In this document: positions 1-5,121 of the stretch, in pieces | How the letters are laid out: each line of letters begins with the position of its first letter | Position numbering within the stretch: the stretch's first letter is position 1 | From: an uncultured Eubacterium sp. | GTDB lineage: Bacteria > Bacillota_A > Clostridia > Lachnospirales > Lachnospiraceae | Length of the DNA stretch: 5,121 nt | Direction: 5' to 3' | Assembly: GCA_948759685.1 (NCBI GenBank) | Contig: CAQBGY010000274.1 | Coordinates: 1 to 5,121 of the forward strand | Translations under genes and position numbers: made by a program | The notes under the pieces: model-generated | Seen by the model: only the letters and a program-made list of their open reading frames with translations | Told to the model about the DNA's origin: nothing | Databases searched by the model: none

Positions 1-1
1 C

Positions 2-373
2 CATTGTCGTTGCTGTACACCATTAAGTGCCCCACACCTTACACCTGATGGATATGTTTCTGCTTGTGATATGGTTGTATTAGGCGCAGAACCATATCAC
101 ATGGACCCTTTTATTGTCGGGAAATGGGATAATAAAACTAAATCTTTTAATTTGTATGAAAATAAAATTGAAAACCTAAACAATAGGCGTTCAACAGAAA
201 TAGCGCACTGTAAAAACTGTCCTGCAAAGCTTCATTGTGGAGGATATTGTTTGGGAGAAACTGTAAATGAAACAGGTAAGCTTGATGGTCAAAATTCTAT
301 AAAATGTGCTGCTGTCCGAAGATTATATAAGGAATTAGGGGCATGTGAACCGTATCCATATTTACATCCATAA
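2..373 (+). CDS. Radical SAM/SPASM enzyme, C-terminal part (5' end outside window)
   Basis: The frame is open to the left edge; 123 residues and the stop are visible. They form a SPASM domain, the auxiliary iron-sulfur-cluster domain at the C-terminus of radical SAM peptide-modifying enzymes. Visible Cys residues are C2, C4, C5 (CRCC), C22 in the segment TPDGYVSACD, then C70-x2-C73-x5-C79-GG-x-C83, C102 and C115. The CxxCx5CGGxC core followed by a later Cys is the family signature. In this family the N-terminal TIM barrel (outside the window) cleaves S-adenosylmethionine, and SPASM clusters support peptide crosslinking, thioether formation or epimerisation. The ATG at 71 is internal, because SPASM cysteines lie upstream of it. 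The protein ends in YPYLHP. It is the first visible gene of the operon, 32 nt before the PAS gene. The subclass and substrate cannot be told without the N-terminus. Non-peptide SPASM enzymes (such as anaerobic sulfatase-maturase relatives) remain possible. Confidence 0.88.
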   Translation, partial: HCRCCTPLSAPHLTPDGYVSACDMVVLGAEPYHMDPFIVGKWDNKTKSFNLYENKIENLNNRRSTEIAHCKNCPAKLHCGGYCLGETVNETGKLDGQNSIKCAAVRRLYKELGACEPYPYLHP

Positions 374-392
374 TTCATTTTACCAAAACAAG

Positions 393-397
393 GGAGG
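393..397 (+). promoter_or_regulatory. Ribosome binding site that selects the TTG start at 406
   Basis: The purine run AGGGAGGGGAG spans 391-401. The GGAGG core at 393-397 lies 8 nt before TTG at 406. The next in-frame ATG, at 421, would be more than 20 nt away, so TTG is the better start. A weak start codon behind a strong site may moderate translation of the PAS protein. Confidence 0.65.
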
Positions 398-405
398 GGA
401 GTTTT

Positions 406-1605
406 TTGAACTATGAAGACATGACAAAAGAGGAGTTAATTACTTACATAAAAGAGCTGGAATCTAAAAGAGCTTTTACATATGAAGATCAAATGAAGCT
501 GGAGATACTTGACAATTCCCCATTCACTGTTTGGGCAAGTGATAGGAACTGTATAATTAAATTGTGGATGGGACAATGTGAATCTTTATATGGATTTAGT
601 AGCAAGGAAGTCATTGGAAAAGATTTTGTTGATTTATTTGTTGCAAAAGACGAAAAAGTGGCAGCACGCAGAGATCAAATCAATATAATCGATAATGGTG
701 CAATTTTTCATAATATAGCTAATGATATTGGCAAAAATGGGAACACATTACAGCTTATTACAAATTGTCGTCGCATTATAGATCCTGTTTCTGGGGAATG
801 TTGGAATGCAGAAATGGGGCTTATTATAGATTATTTAGAGCAAGAAAAAGACCACCTAAAAATGATTGTCGCTGAAAGTCAACGAATAAAATCTTGTATT
901 TCACAATTTATTGAGGACACACAACAAGTTAGTGAGGGATTTGCAAATCGTAAAAGTTCAATCAATACCGCAATTCGTGAATGTGAGCAAAAAGCTACTG
1001 CGTTGGGAAAACGAACTGAATGCAGGAAAAAAATAACAGAAATACGTTCAGCCCTTAACAAACTCACGCAACGAATGAATGATATTTATGATGAACACGT
1101 TTCCAACATGCAATCTTGTGCATCTTTTGATAGTTGTGAAAAAATTAGGAAATCATTTTTTGGAGAATATGAGGAGATTTCTGATTCTTTAGAAGATATG
1201 GCTTTAGATGTATTTGATTTATCGCACAATTATGAGATAGAACAAAATCTTGTATCACTTAAAGATAGTATGATGAAAAATATGTCATCTCGAACTCGTG
1301 TGCTTTCTGATTTTGCTCATACTATTTTACGCAAAATCGAGAGTGAGATGAATGATTACAAGGAAAAAGTCACGCCTAATCCAAACCTTGAATCTGGCCC
1401 ATTTAAATCATTTATGGATATGCGGCAAGAAATTAGTGAACTAAAAGATAAAGCAGAAAAAACAGAAGATAAATTATCATCGCAGATATTAAATGCCAAG
1501 AGTAAACAGGATTTGGAAATAGCAAAAACGCAACTAGAAGTTGATATAGAGAATATGCGCCTTCAAATGAAGAAAATAGAAACCAGCCTTAACGGAGGTC
1601 TATAA
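406..1605 (+). CDS. PAS-domain protein with long coiled-coil C-terminus
   Basis: A 399-residue protein with no signal peptide or membrane segment, so probably cytoplasmic. Residues 5-22 form a short helix. Residues about 30-143 form a PAS sensor fold, with the typical opening LDNSPFTVWASDRN, then LYGFSSKEVIGKDFVDLF. From about 145 to 395 the sequence is charged and helical with heptad-like stretches, clearest at 145-225 and 340-395, consistent with a dimerising coiled coil. No histidine kinase, GGDEF, HTH or methyl-accepting module is evident, so the output is unknown. Nine cysteines are present, including C193, C206, C238 and C244 in the helical part, which could bind metal or respond to redox; that is inference. 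The TTG start is supported by a well-placed ribosome binding site. The stop directly abuts the ATG of the membrane protein, suggesting translational coupling and joint function. Possible roles are a sensor/regulator or a scaffold for the membrane partner. Confidence 0.8.
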   Translation: MNYEDMTKEELITYIKELESKRAFTYEDQMKLEILDNSPFTVWASDRNCIIKLWMGQCESLYGFSSKEVIGKDFVDLFVAKDEKVAARRDQINIIDNGAIFHNIANDIGKNGNTLQLITNCRRIIDPVSGECWNAEMGLIIDYLEQEKDHLKMIVAESQRIKSCISQFIEDTQQVSEGFANRKSSINTAIRECEQKATALGKRTECRKKITEIRSALNKLTQRMNDIYDEHVSNMQSCASFDSCEKIRKSFFGEYEEISDSLEDMALDVFDLSHNYEIEQNLVSLKDSMMKNMSSRTRVLSDFAHTILRKIESEMNDYKEKVTPNPNLESGPFKSFMDMRQEISELKDKAEKTEDKLSSQILNAKSKQDLEIAKTQLEVDIENMRLQMKKIETSLNGGL

Positions 1606-1989
1606 ATGTATAAAAGAGTATTTGTACCACTTATGCTAATCAATAATAACGTTTATACTTTTGTTAGTGGTATTCTGGTTTCACTGTCGATCAATATATT
1701 TACAAATTTATGCTTTGCAAAAAGTTCTTTATATACAAATTGGTTTTTATATCTTGCAACAATAGTTTTTTTATTAGCAAGTGCATTATGTATGTATCTT
1801 GCTGCAAAATTAAGTGGATTTCAAAGTTATATTACTGTAAAACGCTACACTGAATATAAAGACAAAGAAACCATCGTATTAGATGCAACAAAAAATAAAG
1901 AAAAGACATGGATAATGACATATTTATTTACTGTTTTTATGGTCATTAGTGGTGGTGTTTTGCTTGTTTTCAATTTTATAGGTATCTAA
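1606..1989 (+). CDS. Small three-helix membrane protein, unknown function
   Basis: I do not recognise this 127-residue protein. Hydrophobic segments at about 14-37, 46-68 and 102-125 predict three membrane helices. Between helices 2 and 3 lies a polar, lysine-rich stretch (about 72-101, with KRYTEYKDKE and NKEK). The positive-inside rule would place that loop in the cytoplasm. GGAGGT at 1594-1599, inside the last codons of the PAS gene, lies 6 nt before the ATG, and there is no gap between that gene's stop and this start, so the two are very likely translated together. It lacks ATPase, peptidase or transporter motifs. It could anchor the PAS/coiled-coil protein at the membrane, act as an accessory in export or immunity for a product of this operon, or be an unrelated membrane protein. 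The gene is intact and its composition matches its neighbours. Confidence 0.72.
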   Translation: MYKRVFVPLMLINNNVYTFVSGILVSLSINIFTNLCFAKSSLYTNWFLYLATIVFLLASALCMYLAAKLSGFQSYITVKRYTEYKDKETIVLDATKNKEKTWIMTYLFTVFMVISGGVLLVFNFIGI

Positions 1990-2007
1990 ATTAAAAATTA
2001 ACTAATT

Positions 2008-2013
2008 AGGAGG
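2008..2013 (+). promoter_or_regulatory. Ribosome binding site for the SDR gene
   Basis: A perfect AGGAGG lies 7 nt before ATG at 2021 and only 4 nt before an in-frame GTG at 2018. The spacing favours ATG and gives a protein starting MKNALVTG, the usual position for the SDR cofactor motif. Confidence 0.7.
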
Positions 2014-2020
2014 TATAGTG

Positions 2021-2875
2021 ATGAAAAATGCTTTGGTTACAGGAGTTTCATGGACTACTGGAATAGGTTTTGCTATTTCAAAGCAACTTATTGAGGATGG
2101 TTTCTATGTATACGCAATATATCATAGTGAAGATTCAACAGCAAAGAACTTCTATGATCAAAACCCTGGTAATATAAAATTTTTACAATGTGATCTATCT
2201 CGGCGTGATGCCATATATTCTCTTATTAACTATTTTAAAAATTCTAATATAAACTTAGATGTTATTGTTAATAATGCAGGAGCATTTGGTGGCGGAGAGG
2301 ATATTGATGATTATGATTTTGAGATGTGGGATCGTGTTTTGGCCGTTAATGTTACGGCTCCGCTTACTCTTTCCGTTGGGTTGAAATCTCAAATGAACAA
2401 AAATGGTGTAATCATCAATATGATTAGCACAGATGGCATGAAGGGTTCGTTTTCAAGTATAGCTTATGCAGCAAGCAAGGCTGCACTTATTAATTTGACA
2501 GATAGCCTGGCAATTAATTTTGGTTATGATGAGAAAAAAATTCGCGTCACTGCTGTTTGTCCGGGATGGGTTAAGTCTTTCGATGAAACAGACCCCTCTT
2601 CCTCAGAAATGGTTCCATTTATTTCAAGAAGCACCGGTTCTCAGCTATGTCCCTTGGAAAGATTTGCAGAAACTTACGAAATTGCTAATGTAGTAAGTTT
2701 CTTAGTTTCCGATAAAGCTAGTTTTATCTCTGGCGGCTTTGTTCCTGTTCACGGTGGTTATAATGGTGTTGCTTTTGATATGTATGCAGAATCCGGAAGA
2801 AATTTCGAAGGATACCATCCGGATGAAGCTATAGCGATTCAAAAACAGAAGGTTATGAATAATGAAAATGACTAA
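2021..2875 (+). CDS. Short-chain dehydrogenase/reductase (SDR), FabG-like
   Basis: A 284-residue classical SDR, an NAD(P)(H)-dependent oxidoreductase of alcohols and ketones. Visible motifs are the N-terminal glycine motif TGVSWTTGIG (7-16), D58 (adenine-ring binding), NNAG (84-87), N110, the catalytic S136, YxxxK (Y149, K153) and PG (181-182). The catalytic Asn-Ser-Tyr-Lys set is complete, so the enzyme should be active. The glycine motif has two extra residues between TG and GIG compared with the common TGxxxGIG, a variant I recall from some FabG-like proteins. After the usual SDR end (about residue 248) comes a tail of about 36 residues rich in acidic and aromatic residues, which may shape the active site or be a docking tail. 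No fatty-acid synthesis gene is nearby, so a tailoring role is more likely than FabG itself. The substrate is not deducible. The last 14 nt overlap the deiminase gene, implying coupled translation. Confidence 0.88.
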   Translation: MKNALVTGVSWTTGIGFAISKQLIEDGFYVYAIYHSEDSTAKNFYDQNPGNIKFLQCDLSRRDAIYSLINYFKNSNINLDVIVNNAGAFGGGEDIDDYDFEMWDRVLAVNVTAPLTLSVGLKSQMNKNGVIINMISTDGMKGSFSSIAYAASKAALINLTDSLAINFGYDEKKIRVTAVCPGWVKSFDETDPSSSEMVPFISRSTGSQLCPLERFAETYEIANVVSFLVSDKASFISGGFVPVHGGYNGVAFDMYAESGRNFEGYHPDEAIAIQKQKVMNNEND

Positions 2876-3935
2876 TGGAATTATTGGTGAATTTGAAGAA
2901 CATCATGGTACGATTGCTATGTTTCCATTTCGAAATGATATTTGGAGAGACGATGCTGTCCATATGCAAGAATACATACTCAATCTAGTTTCAATAATAT
3001 CACAATATGAACCAGTATTTCTCTTTTGCAAATCGTCTTTGTTGGGGAAGTTAGGAAATATTTCAAATAATGTCACAGTTATAGAAGCTGAATATGACGA
3101 TATATGGGCAAGAGACATAGGTCCTACTTTTACACATATTGATGGAAAAAGCGAGTGTATAAGTTGGAAATTTAATGCATGGGGAGGCAAAAAGGAAGGA
3201 GCGTATTACCCTTGGGATGCAGATGACAAATTTGCTTCCTTTGCTGCTGGTTATTTAGGATTAGAATGTAAAAACGTTGATATCGTCCTCGAAGGAGGGG
3301 CTATTATTTCTGATGGAAATGGCACCCTTTTTACAACTAAAAGTGTGTTGCTTAACCGAAATCGTAATCCATTTAAAAAAAGAGAATTTCTTGAGGAAAA
3401 GATATTAAATGCGACCCATAACAAACAAATTATTTGGCTCGATCAAGGTCTTGCAAATGATGAAACTAACGGTCACATAGATAATCTCTTATCTTTTGCT
3501 AATCAAAATGAACTTTGCCTAGCATGGACAGAAGATTCAGATAACCCAAATTATCATCGACTAAAAAGAGCCTATGATATATTATCCAATATTACAAATA
3601 TTAATGGAGACAAATATAAAATACACTTAATTCCACTTCCTCCTATGCAGTATATGAAAAAAAAAGAGGCAAATGGATTAAGAAACCATCCAGATGCATT
3701 ACCAAGAAATGCTGGAGATATTTTACCAGCATCATATTTGAATTTTTATATAATTAATGATGCCGTATTAATTCCTTCTTTTGGATGTAGTACTGATGAT
3801 ACAGTAAAAGATATTTTTAAAAGTATATTTCCCAAAAGAACGGTGATTCAAGTATATAGCCGAGAACCACTATTGGGGGGCGGTGGAATACATTGTCTCT
3901 TACATGAGATTCCACTATTGGAGGATACTAAATGA
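2862..3935 (+). CDS. Agmatine deiminase / peptidyl-arginine deiminase family protein
   Basis: A 357-residue protein of the bacterial agmatine deiminase / Porphyromonas-type peptidyl-arginine deiminase family (guanidino-modifying superfamily). Agmatine deiminase (EC 3.5.3.12) turns agmatine into N-carbamoylputrescine and ammonia; relatives act on peptide arginine. Family motifs are DDIWARDIGPTF (79-90), WKFNAWGG (102-109), LEGG (143-146), LNRNRNP (164-170), NDETNGHIDN (199-208), RNAGDILPASY (282-292) and GGGGIHC (339-345). By family alignment the catalytic residues are D85, E144, H205, D207 and C345, all present. Length is close to the usual 360-370; the N-terminus is slightly short, and the common WPxRPDNWR is FPFRNDIWR here. 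ATG 2862 has AGAAGG about 9 nt upstream; ATG 2868 is an alternative. No putrescine carbamoyltransferase, carbamate kinase or antiporter gene, as in agmatine catabolic operons, is seen. The SPASM, SDR and SET neighbours therefore suggest a biosynthetic role, possibly on a peptide arginine or another guanidine. Confidence 0.88.
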   Translation: MKMTNGIIGEFEEHHGTIAMFPFRNDIWRDDAVHMQEYILNLVSIISQYEPVFLFCKSSLLGKLGNISNNVTVIEAEYDDIWARDIGPTFTHIDGKSECISWKFNAWGGKKEGAYYPWDADDKFASFAAGYLGLECKNVDIVLEGGAIISDGNGTLFTTKSVLLNRNRNPFKKREFLEEKILNATHNKQIIWLDQGLANDETNGHIDNLLSFANQNELCLAWTEDSDNPNYHRLKRAYDILSNITNINGDKYKIHLIPLPPMQYMKKKEANGLRNHPDALPRNAGDILPASYLNFYIINDAVLIPSFGCSTDDTVKDIFKSIFPKRTVIQVYSREPLLGGGGIHCLLHEIPLLEDTK

Positions 3936-4444
3936 AGTCTGTACTAAGTAACAAAGTTGAAATACGCAATAGCGGTATAGACAAAAAAGGGATGTATGCC
4001 AAAGAGAAAATTTCTAAAGGTGAAATTGTATACATAAAAGGTGGTCATATTTTAACTCGGAGGGAATTGTTCTCATCATCAGTAATTAACAGTTACTTAC
4101 CAATCTCTGATAATTATTTTATTGGGGCAATTTCATCTGAAGAAGAACCACATGTTAAACTATATAATAATCATTCATGTGATCCTAATTGTGGAATGCA
4201 TGGAGAAATAACGTTTATTGCAATAAAAGATATTATGGCTGGAGAAGAACTTACCATTGATTATGCTTTTATAGATAATGAAGATTATTCTTTCGAATGT
4301 CATTGTGGAAGTCAAATGTGCCGACATATTGTTACTGGATTTGATTGGAAGATTAAATCGTTACAGAAAAAATATTATCCTTATTTTGCACAGTATTTAA
4401 AAGATAAAATAGATTTACAATCTGATTCTAATGATGAGAACTAG
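3932..4444 (+). CDS. SET-domain methyltransferase with post-SET zinc motif
   Basis: A 170-residue SET protein; the family transfers methyl groups from S-adenosylmethionine to protein lysines. The opening GIDKKGMYAKEKISKGE (15-31) matches the usual SET N-terminal motif. NHSCDPNCG (80-88) and GEELTIDYA (104-112) are the cofactor-binding pseudoknot motifs, and Y111 is the expected catalytic tyrosine. ECHCGSQMCR (122-131) is a post-SET motif; C123, C125 and C130, with a Cys of the NHSC segment, would bind zinc. No pre-SET region is present and the C-terminal 35 residues are polar, so this is a minimal stand-alone enzyme. GGAGG at 3920-3924 lies 7 nt before the ATG, and the start overlaps the deiminase stop by 4 nt (ATGA), indicating coupled translation. 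It is the last gene before the terminator. The target is unknown: an operon protein, a peptide substrate or a cell protein are all possible. Confidence 0.88.
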   Translation: MKSVLSNKVEIRNSGIDKKGMYAKEKISKGEIVYIKGGHILTRRELFSSSVINSYLPISDNYFIGAISSEEEPHVKLYNNHSCDPNCGMHGEITFIAIKDIMAGEELTIDYAFIDNEDYSFECHCGSQMCRHIVTGFDWKIKSLQKKYYPYFAQYLKDKIDLQSDSNDEN

Positions 4445-4479
4445 ATGTATTTTTAGATATTAATTCTGACAATCCGCTT

Positions 4480-4512
4480 AGGCAGCCATCTCAAAATAAC
4501 CGATGGCTGCTT
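4480..4512 (+). terminator. Likely intrinsic terminator of the operon
   Basis: A 9-bp perfect stem pairs GCAGCCATC (4482-4490) with GATGGCTGC (4502-4510) around an 11-nt loop. A G-T wobble and an A-T pair extend it at the base. It is followed by only a short T run (TTTGCTATTATAT), so it is weaker than a classic U-tract terminator, but it lies 35 nt after the SET stop where one is expected. Confidence 0.7.
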
Positions 4513-4825
4513 TGCTATTATATAACAGTACTACATAATTCTTATTTATTTTACTACCCATTTCATATGTCATGTACTACATCTTCGCATTTTGTTAATC
4601 TTTATCTTTAGATAATTTTACTGTATCAATACGTACCGAAACTTTTGCCGGCCGCTCCTGAGTTTTACCAAAAGGCTAACTATCCAAGGCGCGTGATTTG
4701 ACGTTTACTCTTTCTTCATATGAAAAGTTGAGTATTTTATAACAGTTATCCAGTCACCTTTGAATGCTTATCAAGATATTATTAAATTATAAACCCAAGT
4801 TGTGATAAACATCACCTGAATTTTA
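4513..4825. other. Convergent intergenic stretch with no intact gene
   Basis: About 310 nt lie between the terminator and the stop of the minus-strand gene. I see no complete gene, tRNA or riboswitch-like structure. Most is AT-rich with stops in all frames. The patch 4621-4712 is clearly richer in G+C (it contains GCCGGCCG). It reads as protein-like in short segments: on the minus strand ERVNVKSRALDS, a stop, then a longer run containing KTQERPAKVSVRI; on the plus strand a run of about 26 codons. This may be a gene remnant left by recombination. A 9-bp direct repeat, GTACTACAT, occurs at 4528-4536 and 4574-4582; it may be chance. No clear terminator for the minus-strand gene is seen here. Confidence 0.5.
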
Positions 4826-5121
4826 TTATATTTCAGTTTCAATAACATTCTTAATCTCTGCCATAATGGGTGTATAAAAATCTACATCTACCTTTGGAGT
4901 AGACAATGAAACTATCAATGAATATCTTATTTTATTATTGTACTTTCCTAAATAACTTCGCTCCCTCCACCATCCAATAACCGGGAATACAGCAATATTT
5001 TTGCAATCGCACAGGTCAGCTGCTGCCAATTCACAGTAATCGGAATGTATTGAACCCACATCACGATTATCAGAACCCAAATACCAACGTTCGCTACCAC
5101 TTGTACCCTCGCCCTTATCTT
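4826..5121 (-). CDS. C-terminal fragment of a large protein, possibly S8 subtilase (IetS-like); 5' end outside window
   Basis: The frame is open to the right edge and reads leftward to a TAA at 4826-4828; 97 residues are visible. TTG at 5080 is internal rather than a true start, since the frame continues upstream as coding-like sequence (GTSGSERWYLG). Recognisable stretches are GSIHSDY (22-28), NIAVFPVIGWWRER (41-54), RYSLIVSLSTP (65-75) and VDVDFYTPI (77-85). From memory these match the conserved end of large bacterial subtilisin-like S8 proteases that sit beside an AAA ATPase gene, as in the IetAS anti-phage system. The protease catalytic triad is not in the window, so the assignment depends on this tail alone. 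The gene converges on the SET operon and is separated from it by 381 nt, so it is probably an independent unit. If the assignment is right, an AAA ATPase gene should lie just right of the protease gene. Otherwise call it a conserved hypothetical C-terminus. Confidence 0.55.
   Translation of the reverse strand, partial: DKGEGTSGSERWYLGSDNRDVGSIHSDYCELAAADLCDCKNIAVFPVIGWWRERSYLGKYNNKIRYSLIVSLSTPKVDVDFYTPIMAEIKNVIETEI

Noticed and set aside
71..373. A complete 100-residue gene starting at ATG 71
   Set aside because: The frame stays open upstream to the window edge and includes SPASM cysteines and the conserved TPDG segment before the ATG, so this is the end of a longer protein.
879..1067. A 62-codon antisense reading frame inside the PAS gene
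   Set aside because: It lies wholly within a well-supported gene and shows no domain signature or good ribosome binding site; it is a shadow frame.
2018..2020. GTG as the SDR start
   Set aside because: It is only 4 nt from AGGAGG, while ATG at 2021 has better spacing and a stronger start codon.
2903..3190. A 95-codon antisense reading frame inside the deiminase gene
   Set aside because: It is opposite conserved deiminase motifs and shows no family signature; it is a shadow frame.
4801..4816. TGTGATAAACATCACC resembles a CRP-type operator, and its GTGAT/ATCAC arms could form a hairpin
   Set aside because: It lies downstream of both convergent genes, not in a promoter, and the host looks like a low-GC Firmicute without an E. 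coli-type CRP site. The 5-bp stem has no T run after it on the minus strand, so it is not a convincing terminator either.
4445..4825. CRISPR array, tRNA or attachment-site signature in the convergent gap
   Set aside because: No regularly spaced repeats or tRNA cloverleaf arms are visible; the only repeat is a single 9-bp pair that may be chance.

Overview
The window is AT-rich (roughly one third G+C by eye), with strong purine-rich Shine-Dalgarno sites (GGAGG, AGGAGG), one TTG start and tightly packed genes. This suggests a low-GC Firmicute, most likely a clostridial or other gut-type anaerobe. That assignment rests on composition and gene style, not on a marker gene.

Positions 1-4444 read as one plus-strand operon that enters from the left. 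Its genes are: (1) the C-terminal 123 residues of a radical SAM/SPASM enzyme; (2) a 399-residue PAS protein with long coiled-coil helices, starting at TTG; (3) a 127-residue protein with three predicted membrane helices, abutting gene 2; (4) a short-chain dehydrogenase/reductase (SDR); (5) an agmatine deiminase / bacterial peptidyl-arginine deiminase family enzyme with all expected catalytic residues; (6) a small SET-domain methyltransferase with a post-SET zinc motif. Gaps are 32, 0 and 31 nt, followed by overlaps of 14 and 4 nt. A hairpin at about 4480-4512 closes the unit.

Taken together, a SPASM radical SAM enzyme, an NAD(P)-dependent SDR, a guanidine-hydrolysing enzyme and a lysine methyltransferase-type SET protein look like a set of tailoring enzymes. 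The substrate could be a ribosomal peptide or an arginine/agmatine-derived small molecule. The PAS/coiled-coil and membrane proteins could serve as sensor, scaffold or export partners. I do not recognise this gene set as a described system. No precursor peptide gene is visible, so the pathway reading is inference.

Positions 4445-4825 are intergenic. They hold the terminator and a short GC-richer patch (about 4621-4712) that may be a remnant of a coding gene. From the right edge, a convergent minus-strand gene ends at 4826. Its 97 visible residues resemble, from memory, the C-terminal region of large subtilisin-like (S8) proteases that pair with an AAA ATPase (IetAS-type defence). The window may therefore lie in an accessory or defence-rich region.
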